Shown here: in pieces, positions 43,101-51,133 of the stretch
Layout of the letters: each line of letters begins with the position of its first letter
Numbering within the stretch: the stretch's first letter is position 1
Source of the DNA: Actinospineispora spinosispora DSM 44797
Lineage (GTDB): Bacteria > Actinomycetota > Actinomycetes > Mycobacteriales > Pseudonocardiaceae
DNA: 64,000 nt
Reading direction: 5' to 3'
NCBI RefSeq assembly: GCF_000429025.1
Contig: NZ_AUBB01000026.1
Span: 1 to 64,000, forward strand
The notes under the pieces: generated by a model
Databases searched by the model: none
What the model saw: the letters and a program-made list of their open reading frames with translations, nothing else
What the model was told of the DNA's origin: nothing
Translations under genes and position numbers: made by a program

Positions 43101-43171
43101 ACCTGCTAGATGACCTGGACGAGTTCGACGACCTGGACTATCCGGCGCACACCAGCGAGCGCCCCCGGTGA
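40148..43171 (+). CDS. VirB4-like secretion ATPase
   Basis: A 1007-residue ATPase. Residues 1-60 are a basic, Pro/Gln-repeat tail (PPRQQPPRQQ). Residues ~60-500 are the VirB4 N-terminal domain. The motor domain has Walker A GGLGSGKSFLT with Lys530 and Walker B VALDESHF with Asp770-Glu771. The C-terminal ~150 residues are low-complexity and end acidic (DLLDDLDEFDDLDY). Length is greater than the ~800 of classical VirB4 because of both tails. It powers substrate or pilin movement at the inner membrane of a type IV system. It begins inside the stop codon of the gene before and is followed by two palindromes. Confidence 0.85.
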   Translation: MFGKRPRKGRKPPPRKQPPRQQPPRQQPPRQQSQRPTAKSADGRKSKAARSLAGETSAPRYQPSINLRSIDGHLTRTATQVMAWYRLAPQAWSFRSDNQRELLIHQIAAQLGELQGRWLHLRVTTRPYPVHMWAEAFDHNALGRPPDVAGALGWDGFLEGEQRHLMGLSMSDKEVFLGVEVSGRGTLDRWVERTAPVLGRIVPGAVQAELAALQSEVRHVDELVAGTGLDAVPALADDLAWLMHRSCALGLPAPRSLGMTPGGSSAARWETEDLAAFTDGVELHQEPYAPTVRVVGRLRNQTVTRHVAVLSIGLMDGMRIPEVDDPWMQRSDRLSFPVEWSARMYIRRPEDVTGELQRQMGKVRSQIRHYTHDHDLDPPMSLARQADRVLEIEDELSSGLTQTNTRLYGWWRVAVSGRDEAEAVSRAQQLLEVYRPKVSIEHPEAQYRYAREFIPGEPLASTAYRRRGSVTWAAAAVPAATAAVGDRRGIMLGETCTATRRPVAWDPWMAQEVRRASGLTAIVGGLGSGKSFLTGLIVYKSLRAGAQWTVLDPSGPLAELTRLPELAPFSRNINLLRADPGILNPYRVVAEPNIEHFYEEEDAERAWRRERSLAAATRRRLVLDVLTGLLPFDVARLPHTRIVLLRAVREVGGAPDRNPAQVIDVLRRHARDGEDHAGVVADFLEERRELPQAALLFPDQTREDPWHADREYRLTVLTMQGMTLPRPGSPREEWTDGEQLAVELLNLASWLTQRTIYDANRNSRKGVALDESHFLSQVPTGKVLIDRLARDSRKFNVRALFASQLAGDLLRVSGFASLVNAVFVGRTDDAEAQADALRLLRVPTGVGYEAMLGTLSPRPRHDDRPDDTPRQFVFADGHGGVEKIRIDLEAPHLAHLAEALDTNPDANRVSTSGPAAPALDGNRMAPALGRSEAPALGRSAPAELPASTNGLTRTPPRPPAEPSMHPTGARQSPPPAEYDSGDELDLLDDLDEFDDLDYPAHTSERPR

Positions 43172-43186
43172 CATCCCCGACCGCCT

Positions 43187-43230
43187 TCGTGAGTGGTACG
43201 GGCGCCTATAGGCGCCCGTACCACTCACGA
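43187..43230. terminator. Perfect 44-base palindrome (CGTGAGTG family)
   Basis: TCGTGAGTGGTACGGGCGCC, TATA, then its exact complement: every base pairs. It lies just after the VirB4-like gene. The outer CGTGAGTG is shared with elements at 16278, 43252, 47336 and 58854, while the inside differs. Confidence 0.75.
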
Positions 43231-43251
43231 CCTGCGCGCGGCCCGGTCGAC

Positions 43252-43297
43252 CTCGTGAGTGGTGCGTATGGCTATAGCCACACTCAACACTCACGAG
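43252..43297. terminator. Imperfect palindrome (CGTGAGTG family)
   Basis: CTCGTGAGTG and CACTCACGAG enclose an imperfect GGTGCGTATGGC/GCCACACTCAA core. It looks like a hybrid of the 43187 and 47336 elements and stands 14 bases before the next gene. Confidence 0.6.
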
Positions 43298-43310
43298 CCT
43301 GGGGTGGCCG

Positions 43311-45212
43311 ATGATCGCCGTCGGGCTGATCGTGCTGGCCGCGCTGCTCGTCGGACTGCTGCGGCGGCTGCCCCGCCCGCGGGTGCCTGTCCGGGCGCGG
43401 CGGATCGTCGTGGTGATCGCGCTGCTGCTCGGGTCGATGCTGCTGGGGCCCTCGGCCTGGGCGGACCCGTTCGACTGCAAGCAGGCGCCCGAACCGGACC
43501 GGCCGGGGTCCGGCCTGGTCGGTTCGCTCGACCCGGCGGTCAACGTCGGTGCGCCGAACAGCGTCTACAACGAGGTCGGCTACGCCGGACTGTCCTGGCA
43601 CACCTACGACCTCGGCTGCGCGGGCTCGGTGTCCGACCCGGCGGTCAACACCGACACCTGGCTCGGCAACCAGACGTTCAACCTGGCCAAGTTCGCCGTC
43701 GGTGGCGTCAACTGGGCGCACTACCTGCTGGCCAGAGGCGGTGACGTGCTCACCCCGCTGGACAACGTCATCGAGCAGGGCACCAGGGCGATGTACAACG
43801 GCGTGTTCGCCACCTACATCGGTCCCGCGCTGCTGCTGCTCGCGCTGATGATGCTGCTGCTGGCGTTCCGAGGGGACCTGGCGCGGCAGGCCCAGCGCGG
43901 CGCCTTCGCGCTGCTCGCGTTGATGCTCGGCGCCGCCGCCTACCTGGCGCCGGTCAACTGGGCGAAGGCCGCCGACGGGCTGCTGCTGGACGGCATCACC
44001 CAGATGCAGGAGGGTTTCCTCTCGCCGCTGCACCAGGGCGACGTCAACACGCTGCCGACCGTGCTGACCGACCAGGTCATCTACAACAACTGGCTGCGTG
44101 GGGAGTTCGGCACCCCGACCGACCCGAAGGCCGTCGAGCTGGGCCGCGACCTGCTGCGCGCCCAGACCTTCACCAACGACGACGTCTACCAGGGCAAGAC
44201 CCAGCAGGCCGACGTGGACGCGAAGAAGAAGGCGTTCACCGACATCGCCACCAAGATGGGCGAGCGGTACCCGAACTTTCAGGGCAAGTCGGGCAGTCGC
44301 ATCGGTGTCGGGGTGCTGGCGGTCATCCAGGCGGTGTGCATCGCACTGTTCCAGCTGATGTCGAAGGTGCTGGTCCTGGTGGCGATGCTGATCCTGCGCC
44401 TGATGATCATGACGTTGCCGGCGATCGCGGTTCTCGCGGTGCTGAAGCCCGAGGTACTGCCGACGCTGGCGAAGGTCGCCGGGTCCGCGCTGGTCAACAC
44501 CCTCGTGGTGGGCGCACTGGCCGGGCTGCACGCGCTGCTCGTGGTGTCGCTGTTCAAGCCGGACAGCGGCATCGACCTCTGGCTGGCGTTGCTGATCACC
44601 GGCGTGACGACGGTGATCCTGTGGGCGGTGGCCAGACCGTTCCGACGACTCGTCGCGATGGTGTCGTTGACCCGTGAACAGTTCGGCGGGGTCGTGCCCG
44701 GGGTCGGCAGCGGGCCGGTGTCGCGCATGTGGGGCCGGCTGCGTGGTGCCTCCGAGCAGGACGAGCGCCAGACGCGCTGGTGGGACGAACGGCGCAGCGA
44801 CGTGTCGCGCCCGTCCGACCCGCACGTCCGCAGGCCGGAGACGGTGCAGGCGCAGGCTCAGGCGCGAGTCGTCCCGGAACAGCGGTTCGCCGGTGGCTGG
44901 CGGCCCAGCGACCGCACGGCGGTCGACGAGGGTGAGGCGGCGGCGGTCACCGCGCCGTCACGGCGTGCGCTGACCGGCGGGCAGTCCCGGTTGGGCGCGG
45001 CGAACAACTACTACCCCGGCGGCGGCTACGGCGGCGGCGCCGACCACACCACGATCGACGAGTCCGTGCTCTACCGCAGGCCCGACGCCGCGTCCGACCG
45101 TCCGCACCGCCAACCCGTGCAACCTGAGCTGGTGGACGGCGTGCCGGTCTACCGCATCTACCGCCCGCGCCCGGTCCAGCCGATCTATCCCTACGGCGGC
45201 GACCGTGACTGA
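43311..45212 (+). CDS. VirB6/TrbL-like polytopic membrane protein
   Basis: A 633-residue protein. A first hydrophobic segment (residues 3-20 and ~35-50) precedes an extracytoplasmic loop with two Cys (DCKQAPEP, LGCAGSV). Further helices include ALLLLALMMLLLAFRG, ALLALMLGAAAYL, MSKVLVLVAMLILRLMIM and WLALLITGVTTVILWAVA. The C-terminal ~150 residues are soluble, basic and Gly/Tyr-rich (NNYYPGGGYGGGADH). This is the pattern of VirB6-type channel proteins with a cytoplasmic tail. Position after the VirB4-like gene supports the assignment. Confidence 0.7.
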   Translation: MIAVGLIVLAALLVGLLRRLPRPRVPVRARRIVVVIALLLGSMLLGPSAWADPFDCKQAPEPDRPGSGLVGSLDPAVNVGAPNSVYNEVGYAGLSWHTYDLGCAGSVSDPAVNTDTWLGNQTFNLAKFAVGGVNWAHYLLARGGDVLTPLDNVIEQGTRAMYNGVFATYIGPALLLLALMMLLLAFRGDLARQAQRGAFALLALMLGAAAYLAPVNWAKAADGLLLDGITQMQEGFLSPLHQGDVNTLPTVLTDQVIYNNWLRGEFGTPTDPKAVELGRDLLRAQTFTNDDVYQGKTQQADVDAKKKAFTDIATKMGERYPNFQGKSGSRIGVGVLAVIQAVCIALFQLMSKVLVLVAMLILRLMIMTLPAIAVLAVLKPEVLPTLAKVAGSALVNTLVVGALAGLHALLVVSLFKPDSGIDLWLALLITGVTTVILWAVARPFRRLVAMVSLTREQFGGVVPGVGSGPVSRMWGRLRGASEQDERQTRWWDERRSDVSRPSDPHVRRPETVQAQAQARVVPEQRFAGGWRPSDRTAVDEGEAAAVTAPSRRALTGGQSRLGAANNYYPGGGYGGGADHTTIDESVLYRRPDAASDRPHRQPVQPELVDGVPVYRIYRPRPVQPIYPYGGDRD

Positions 45213-45241
45213 CACAACACGGGTACTTACCGGGAGCCAGC

Positions 45242-45844
45242 ATGCCGATTAGGTCGCCGAAGGGGCGCGGGGCGGCGTACCGGTCGCTGTGGCAGTGGCC
45301 GCTGCGCTCGCCGGGCCGGCTGGTGGGCTGTTTCATCGTCCTGCTCGGGCTGATCATCGCGGGCAACTCGCTGCTCGGTCAGGTGTTCCACCGCGGCGCC
45401 ACCACGGCACCGACCAGCACAGCACCGGCCGTGCCGACGTTCGCCGCGCCGCCACCGGCCGCCGCGCCGACCAGGCTCCCACCGGTCCCCGAGCTACGCC
45501 CGACCGTGCTGCCGCCCGCCGAGGCACCGCAGGCCGCGCTGACCGTGGCGACCAGGTGGACCCAGGCGTGGGCCAAACACCCGACCGGGACGAGCACCCA
45601 GACCTGGGTGAACGGGCTCAAGCCGTACACCACCGAGGAGTACCTCGGCGTCCTGTCGACGGTCGACCCGACGAACATCCCGGCCAACAAGGTGACCGGT
45701 CCCGCGCGCGCCGTCCTGGTCTCGCCCAACTCGGTGCGCGTCGAGATCCCGACCGATGCGGTCAAGCTCGTGGTGCTCGTGGTCAACACGACCGAGGGTG
45801 GCAGCACCTGGAAGGTCGCGGGCTACGACAGAGCCGATGACTAG
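45242..45844 (+). CDS. VirB8/TcpC-like assembly protein
   Basis: A 200-residue protein with an ATG after GGGAG. One N-terminal helix (LVGCFIVLLGLIIAGNSLLG) anchors it; a Pro/Ala/Thr linker (residues ~60-105) leads to a soluble domain (ALTVATRWTQAWAKHP, then a strand-rich region ending in WKVAGYDRADD). That NTF2-like domain after a single helix is what TcpC and VirB8 proteins show. It would scaffold the secretion channel outside the membrane. The next gene starts six bases after its stop. Confidence 0.68.
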   Translation: MPIRSPKGRGAAYRSLWQWPLRSPGRLVGCFIVLLGLIIAGNSLLGQVFHRGATTAPTSTAPAVPTFAAPPPAAAPTRLPPVPELRPTVLPPAEAPQAALTVATRWTQAWAKHPTGTSTQTWVNGLKPYTTEEYLGVLSTVDPTNIPANKVTGPARAVLVSPNSVRVEIPTDAVKLVVLVVNTTEGGSTWKVAGYDRADD

Positions 45845-45849
45845 CGCCG

Positions 45850-46872
45850 ATGACTAGCCCCTGGCGCAAGTTCCGCGCGCTGCGGCTGTTGCTGCCGCTG
45901 GTCGCGATCGGCATGGGGTTGCTGCTGTTCCTCGGCATCGGCCTGATGATCAGCTTCGGTGGTTTCGGCGGCTCCTCGGCGCGCTCCGGCCCGTGCGCCA
46001 GCGGATACGGCCCCGGCTCGGTCTCCGGCGGTCCCGGACGCGGTGTCACCGACGCCTCGCAGCTGTCCGACGAGCAGCGGCAGAACGCCGCGACCATCAT
46101 CGGGGTCGGCAAGGGCATGGGGCTGCCGCCGAAGGCCTGGCTGGTCGGGCTGGCGACGGCCATGCAGGAATCCGCGCTGCGCAACATCAACTACGGCGAC
46201 CGCGACTCGCTCGGGTTGTTCCAGCAGCGCCCCTCGCAGGGCTGGGGCAGCCCGTCCGAGGTGACCAACCCGGTGTACGCGGCGACCAAGTTCTTCCAGC
46301 ACCTGCAGGCGGTGCCCGGTTGGGACCAGCTGCCGGTGACGGTCGCCGCGCAGACGGTGCAGCGGTCCGCGTTCCCGGAGGCCTACGCCCGCTGGGAGGG
46401 CCTGGCCGGGCAGCTCGTGCAGACCCTGGCCGACGTGGCGGACCCGCTCGGCTGCGGCGCGGCGGTGAACCTGCCCGAGGGCGTCGTGCGCTCGGCGATC
46501 ACGTTCGCGCTCAGCGAGCAGGGCAAGCCGTACGTGTGGGGAGCCACCGGGCCGAACGCCTACGACTGCTCCGGCCTTATGCTGCGGGCGTTCCAGTCGG
46601 CCGGGATCTTCCTGCCCCGGGTGTCCCGCGAGCAGTACGGTGCCGGTGGTCATGTGCCGCTGAGCGCCGCCCAGCCGGGCGACCTGCTCTTCCTGGCCAC
46701 CGACCGGAACGACCCGGCAACGATCCACCACGTGATGCTCTACCTGGGAAACAACATGCTCGTCGAGGCGCCCTACAGCGGGAAACCGGTACGCAGCCGT
46801 CCGGTCGACTGGAACAACCCCGAGCTGGTGCCGCTGGCCACCCGCCCCGGCGTAGCCCCGAACCCGGCATGA
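45850..46872 (+). CDS. Bifunctional wall hydrolase: lytic transglycosylase plus NlpC/P60 (VirB1-like)
   Basis: A 340-residue protein with an N-terminal membrane anchor (LLLPLVAIGMGLLLFLGIGLM). Residues ~75-190 are a transglycosylase-like domain: QESALRN supplies a catalytic Glu107, and GDRDSLGLFQQRPSQGWG is the usual signature. Residues ~210-340 are an NlpC/P60 peptidase with Cys240 in YDCSGL and His293 in IHHVMLYLGNN. It cuts both the glycan and peptide parts of murein, opening a path through the wall for the secretion channel. The following gene overlaps by four bases. Confidence 0.85.
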   Translation: MTSPWRKFRALRLLLPLVAIGMGLLLFLGIGLMISFGGFGGSSARSGPCASGYGPGSVSGGPGRGVTDASQLSDEQRQNAATIIGVGKGMGLPPKAWLVGLATAMQESALRNINYGDRDSLGLFQQRPSQGWGSPSEVTNPVYAATKFFQHLQAVPGWDQLPVTVAAQTVQRSAFPEAYARWEGLAGQLVQTLADVADPLGCGAAVNLPEGVVRSAITFALSEQGKPYVWGATGPNAYDCSGLMLRAFQSAGIFLPRVSREQYGAGGHVPLSAAQPGDLLFLATDRNDPATIHHVMLYLGNNMLVEAPYSGKPVRSRPVDWNNPELVPLATRPGVAPNPA

Positions 46873-47330
46873 ACCGTCCGATCCCCGGACTCCCGCCCTC
46901 ACCGGGCGAGGAGGATGCCGCGTCGACCACCCCGGTCCGCGACTACGCCGACACCACCTACCCGGGCGCGACGCTCGACTACCTGGTGATCCCGCGTTCG
47001 CTCGCGCAGTCGATGCCGCTGGGCTGGCAGAAGCACCTGGTCGGGCTCCTGGACGACCTGCACGACGCCTACAGCAACCTGGAATGGCCCGAGTACCAGG
47101 TGATCGCGGCCCGCGAGGAGCTGCTCACCGACCTGGACGAGGAGCAGCTCGCGGCGACCGGCTTCATCGCCGACATCGACGCCGAAGGCGAGCTGGTCTA
47201 CCGGGACCTGTCCGAACAGCCGGTGCCGGACGCACACACCGTGCGCGTGCTCGCCCCGATCATCGACCCGATCCCACCTGCGGAGGCAGGCCGCATCGAC
47301 CCCCGACCGGCGGACGACCGCATCAGCTGA
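46869..47330 (+). CDS. Uncharacterised acidic protein at the end of the secretion cluster
   Basis: A 153-residue protein whose ATG overlaps the stop before it (ATGA). It is acidic with many Asp and Glu, and has no membrane segment or signal. A central helical part (WQKHLVGLLDDLHDAYSNLEWPEYQVI) looks folded. It may be a substrate or a chaperone or regulator of the secretion machine; I recognise no family. It is the last gene of the cluster and ends before a palindrome. Confidence 0.6.
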   Translation: MNRPIPGLPPSPGEEDAASTTPVRDYADTTYPGATLDYLVIPRSLAQSMPLGWQKHLVGLLDDLHDAYSNLEWPEYQVIAAREELLTDLDEEQLAATGFIADIDAEGELVYRDLSEQPVPDAHTVRVLAPIIDPIPPAEAGRIDPRPADDRIS

Positions 47331-47335
47331 GGTCA

Positions 47336-47387
47336 AACCTCGTGAGTGTTGAGTATGGCTATGGCCACACTCAACACTCACGAGGTT
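47336..47387. terminator. Long palindrome ending the secretion cluster (CGTGAGTG family)
   Basis: AACCTCGTGAGTGTTGAGT and ACTCAACACTCACGAGGTT pair perfectly; TGGC/GCCA pair inside. It separates the cluster from the convergent folD gene and probably terminates both. Confidence 0.7.
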
Positions 47388-47394
47388 CTGGGCG

Positions 47395-48276
47395 TTACGA
47401 GGCGCGTTCGGCGGCAGCCACGGCGTTGCGGAAGAGCATCGCCACGGTGGTCGGGCCCACGCCGCCCACCCGTGGCGTGATCGCGCCCGCGACCTCGGCG
47501 CACGACTCGTCGACGTCCGGCAGCAGCCGGCGGCCCTCGTAGCGGACGCCGCCGCCGATCACCACCGAGCCGGGCTTGACGTGTTCCGGCTTGATGATGC
47601 CGGGGACACCGACCGCGGCGACCAGGATGTCCGCGCGGCGGGTGTAGCGGTCCCAGTCCGGCACGCCGGTGTGGACGACGGTGACCGCGGCGTTCGCTGT
47701 CGGGCGCTTCTGCGCGAGCAGCATGGCCAGCGGGCGGCCCAGCGTGGCGCCCCTGCCGAGGATGACGACCTCACGGCCGGCCACCTGGATCCCGTGGAAC
47801 GCCAGCAGCTCCTCGATGCCGGCCGGGGTGCACGGCAGGGGGCCGGGGATGCCGGCGGCGAGCTTGCCCAGGTTGAGCGGGTGCATGCCGTCGACGTCCT
47901 TGGCGGGGTCGATCAGCGACAGGGCCGCGTCGTAGTCCAGGTGCTTCGGCGTCGGGTACTGCACGAGCATTCCGTGCACGCCGGGGTCGTTGTTGTAGTT
48001 GGTGATGACCTCGGTGAGGTCGTCCTGGGTGGCGGACGCGGGCAGGTGCGTGTGCGGGGACACGAAGCCCAGCTCGGCGGCCTGGCGCTGCTTGATGCGG
48101 ATGTAGCCGGCGCTCGCGTCGTCGTCGCCGACCAGGATCGTGGCCAGGCTGGGTTCGACACCACGGGCGCGCAGGGCATTGGCGCGCTCGGTGATCTCAC
48201 CGAAGAGTCGCTCCGCGACGGGCGCGCCGGGCAACAGACGTGCGGTGGCGACAGCGGTCGAGCTGTTTTCAGACAT
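47395..48276 (-). CDS. folD: Methylenetetrahydrofolate dehydrogenase/cyclohydrolase (FolD)
   Basis: A 293-residue bifunctional enzyme interconverting methylene-, methenyl- and formyl-tetrahydrofolate with NADP. The catalytic YIRIKQRQ places Lys in the usual Y-x3-K context. DVDGMHPLNLG, PCTPAGI, RGATLGRP (a variant of GRSxxVGxP) and PRVGGVGPTTVAML are all in place. Length and order are normal. The variant RGATLGRP departs slightly from the NADP-site consensus, so this may be a second folD-like paralogue. It faces ephD with 185 bases between. Confidence 0.93.
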   Translation of the reverse strand: MSENSSTAVATARLLPGAPVAERLFGEITERANALRARGVEPSLATILVGDDDASAGYIRIKQRQAAELGFVSPHTHLPASATQDDLTEVITNYNNDPGVHGMLVQYPTPKHLDYDAALSLIDPAKDVDGMHPLNLGKLAAGIPGPLPCTPAGIEELLAFHGIQVAGREVVILGRGATLGRPLAMLLAQKRPTANAAVTVVHTGVPDWDRYTRRADILVAAVGVPGIIKPEHVKPGSVVIGGGVRYEGRRLLPDVDESCAEVAGAITPRVGGVGPTTVAMLFRNAVAAAERAS

Positions 48277-48436
48277 AGGCAGCTGCTCCTCAGCGGCGGC
48301 CCAGGCGGTCGACCCCCGCTGGAAGCTCCCCGATGGTTTCCCACCCTCTGGCCGCCAGTCGCGTGTGCCGCCCAGTGTGCCATAGGTAACAACGTAGGAC
48401 CAATAAACGGATCTTGAGTTCGCACTGGACTCACTG

Positions 48437-48465
48437 TTGACACTCTGTCTAACATGACAACATGT
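48437..48465. promoter_or_regulatory. Promoter/operator region of the ephD-like operon
   Basis: TTGACA at 48437 could be a -35, and overlapping palindromes are visible: GACACTCTGTC at 48439-48449 and ACATGACAACATGT at 48452-48465, the latter reaching the start codon. The operon's own TetR gene is the natural binder. Confidence 0.4.
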
Positions 48466-50243
48466 CTCATAAGGTCGAGGTCGCCGCGGTGCCGCGGACG
48501 CGTCGAGTCACCGCCAGTGATGGTGTGTCGCTGGCAGTACAGGAATGTGGTGTCCCGGACGGTCCGGTGATCGTCGCGGTCCACGGCTACCCGGACGACC
48601 ACACCGTGTGGGACGGGGTCGTCGAGCTACTCGCCAAGAAGTTCCACGTCGTCACCTACGACGTGCGCGGCGCCGGCGCCTCGACCGCGCCGACCAGCCG
48701 CGCCGGCTATGCGCTCGACCAGCTGGCCGACGACCTCGGTGTCGTGCTGGACGCCGTGTCGCCGCACCAGCCGGCCCACCTGATCGCGCACGACTGGGGG
48801 TCCATCCAGGCATGGCACGCGGTCACCGACGAGCGGTTGGCCACACGCATCGCCTCCTACACCTCGATCTCCGGGCCGTGCCTCGACCACGTGGGGCACT
48901 GGTTCCGGTCCCGGTTGCGCCGTCCGGGTGGTGGCCGGTTCCGCGAGCTGGTCCAGCAGGGCCTCTCCTCCGGGTACATCGGCTTCTTCCAGCTGCCGGG
49001 AGTGCCAGAGGCGGCCTGGCGCAGCGGCGTGCTTCCCCGCCTGATGCGCCTGCTGAGCAGGGGCGACACCGGGCTGCGGGCACCGAACCCGGACGACGCG
49101 ATCCGCGGGCTGGAGCTGTACCGGGAGAACATGCGCGGGCACCTGGTCAAGCCGGGCCTGCGTCGCACCACCGTGCCGGTGCAGGTGCTCGCGCCGACCG
49201 ACGACGCGTTCGTCGGGACGCCGATGCAGTCCGACATCGCCGCCTGGACCACAGAGCCCCGCCTGCGCCGTGTCGTCGGCGGGCACTGGATCGTCCGCAG
49301 CCGCCCCGAGGTGATCGCCCGCTGCATCACCGAGCTGGCCGACAACGTCGACGGGGCACCCGCGAGCAACGGGCTGCGCCGGGCGGCCGTCCGCGCCGCT
49401 GCCGCCAGCCTTCCCGCCGCGCGTCGGCGCCACCACGGCTCGCTCGTCGTCGTCACCGGAGCCGGCAGCGGCATCGGTCGCGCGACCGCGCTGGCCTTCG
49501 CCCAGCGCGGGGCCGATGTGGTGATCGCCGACATCAACCCCGCCGCCGCGTCCGACACCGGCGCCGCCGTGCGTGAGCTGGGTGTGCGTGCCACCGCCTA
49601 CCAGGTCGACGTGTCGAAGGCCGACGAGATGGCCCGGTTCGCCAAGGAAGTGATCAACGAGTACGGCGTCCCGGACGTCGTGATCAACAACGCCGGCATC
49701 GGGATGTCCGGTTCGTTCCTGAACACCTCGGTCGAGGACTGGCAGCGGATCATCGACGTCAACCTGTGGGGCGTCATCCACGGGTGCCGCGAGTTCGGTG
49801 CCGCGATGGTCGAGAACGGCGAGGGCGGGCGGATCGTCAACACCGCTTCCGCCGCCGCCTACCTGCCGTCGCGGGCGCTGTCGGCGTACTCGACGACCAA
49901 GTCCGCCGTGCTGATGCTCAGCGAGTGCTTGCGCGGTGAGCTCGCCGAGCACAAGATCGGGGTCGTCGCCATCTGCCCAGGTCTCGTCCACACCAACATC
50001 ACCGCGACCACCAAGTTCGTCGGGTTGGACGACTCCGAGCAGCAGCGTCGCCAGCAGTCCACCACCGCGTTCTACGACAAGCGCAACTACACACCGGAGC
50101 GCGCCGCGATCCAGATCGTCCGTGCGACCGAACGCAACACCGCACTCGCCCCGGTGACCCCCGAGGCATGGGCGGCGCTCGCCGCGTCCCGGCTGACCCC
50201 GGCGCTCCTGCGCGCCGCCGCCCGGAGGGAGGTGTCGGTGTGA
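48462..50243 (+). CDS. ephD: EphD-like fusion: alpha/beta-hydrolase plus short-chain dehydrogenase
   Basis: A 593-residue protein. Residues ~15-295 are an alpha/beta hydrolase of the epoxide-hydrolase/dehalogenase type with HDWGS placing Asp111 as nucleophile. Residues ~325-593 are a classical SDR with TGAGSGIG and NNAGIG, and the catalytic YSTTK near residue 476. The two-domain plan and length match mycobacterial EphD, a protein of ~592 residues linked to mycolate or lipid epoxide handling. Here it opens an operon: the next gene starts within its stop codon (GTGA). It would hydrolyse an epoxide and oxidise or reduce a hydroxy group, perhaps successive steps on a lipid. Confidence 0.9.
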   Translation: MSHKVEVAAVPRTRRVTASDGVSLAVQECGVPDGPVIVAVHGYPDDHTVWDGVVELLAKKFHVVTYDVRGAGASTAPTSRAGYALDQLADDLGVVLDAVSPHQPAHLIAHDWGSIQAWHAVTDERLATRIASYTSISGPCLDHVGHWFRSRLRRPGGGRFRELVQQGLSSGYIGFFQLPGVPEAAWRSGVLPRLMRLLSRGDTGLRAPNPDDAIRGLELYRENMRGHLVKPGLRRTTVPVQVLAPTDDAFVGTPMQSDIAAWTTEPRLRRVVGGHWIVRSRPEVIARCITELADNVDGAPASNGLRRAAVRAAAASLPAARRRHHGSLVVVTGAGSGIGRATALAFAQRGADVVIADINPAAASDTGAAVRELGVRATAYQVDVSKADEMARFAKEVINEYGVPDVVINNAGIGMSGSFLNTSVEDWQRIIDVNLWGVIHGCREFGAAMVENGEGGRIVNTASAAAYLPSRALSAYSTTKSAVLMLSECLRGELAEHKIGVVAICPGLVHTNITATTKFVGLDDSEQQRRQQSTTAFYDKRNYTPERAAIQIVRATERNTALAPVTPEAWAALAASRLTPALLRAAARREVSV

Positions 50244-51133
50244 GCAACGAGCTGGCCGACCCGGACAAGGTCTCGCTGCGCCCCCGTGAGGTCGAGTTCG
50301 ACTGGTCTCAGCTGCCGATGCACTGGGTGCCGAACGACCCGTTCGCCACGCACCTGCTCAACGTGCTGCACCTGCTGCTGCCCGAGGGTGAACGCTGGTT
50401 CGTCAAGGTGTTCGCCGAGGCGCTGCCGCTGGTCCGCGACGAGCAGGTCGCCGAGGACGTGCGCGGCTTCATCGGCCAGGAGGCGCTGCACGCCGCGTCG
50501 CACCAAGGCGTGCTCGACCACCTCAACACCCACGGGCTGGACACCGAGCCGTACGTGGCCCAGGTCCGGTGGCTGTTCCGCAAGGCGCTGGGGGACCGCG
50601 AGTTCACCGGTCGGAAAGCGGCGGCGCGCCGGGATGCGTGGCTCATCGAACGGGTCGCCGGCGTGGCCACCATCGAACACTTCACCGCCGTGCTCGGCGA
50701 CGCGATCCTGAACGCGCCCGGGCTGGACGCCGCCGGCACCGACCCGGTCATGCTCGACATGCTGCGCTGGCACGGCGCCGAGGAGGTCGAGCACCGCGCG
50801 GTCGCGTTCGACCTCTACCAGCACCTCGACGGGCGGTACTGGCCTCGGGTACGGCAGATGATGGTCGTCGCGCCCGGTATGGCGCTGCTGTGGATCCAGG
50901 GCGTGCGGTTCCTGATGGCCAACGACCCGACCGGCAAGCGCAAGCCGCGCCTGCGTGACGCGATCCGGCTGCCCCGCTACGGGCTGCCCAGCCTGTTCGC
51001 GCTGATCCGGTCCTGTCTGCCGTACCTGCGCCGCGACTACCACCCCAGCCAGCACGGCAGCACCAGCCAGGCCGTGGCCTACCTGGCGAGCTCGCCGGCG
51101 GCGATGATCGCCGACGCCCGAGCCGGCCGATGA
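50240..51133 (+). CDS. Predicted metal-dependent hydrolase (PF10118-like)
   Basis: A 297-residue protein; the GTG overlaps the ephD stop by four bases and has GGAGGGAGG before it. A His/Glu-rich helical core with a likely di-metal or metal site is visible: GQEALHAASHQGVLDHLN, IEHFTAVLGDAIL and HGAEEVEHRAVAFDLY. The C-terminal part has a short hydrophobic stretch. Relatives are annotated as membrane-bound metal-dependent hydrolases of unknown substrate, often beside ferredoxin reductases and SDRs. It is translated with its neighbours and probably acts on the same lipid. Confidence 0.8.
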   Translation: MSNELADPDKVSLRPREVEFDWSQLPMHWVPNDPFATHLLNVLHLLLPEGERWFVKVFAEALPLVRDEQVAEDVRGFIGQEALHAASHQGVLDHLNTHGLDTEPYVAQVRWLFRKALGDREFTGRKAAARRDAWLIERVAGVATIEHFTAVLGDAILNAPGLDAAGTDPVMLDMLRWHGAEEVEHRAVAFDLYQHLDGRYWPRVRQMMVVAPGMALLWIQGVRFLMANDPTGKRKPRLRDAIRLPRYGLPSLFALIRSCLPYLRRDYHPSQHGSTSQAVAYLASSPAAMIADARAGR

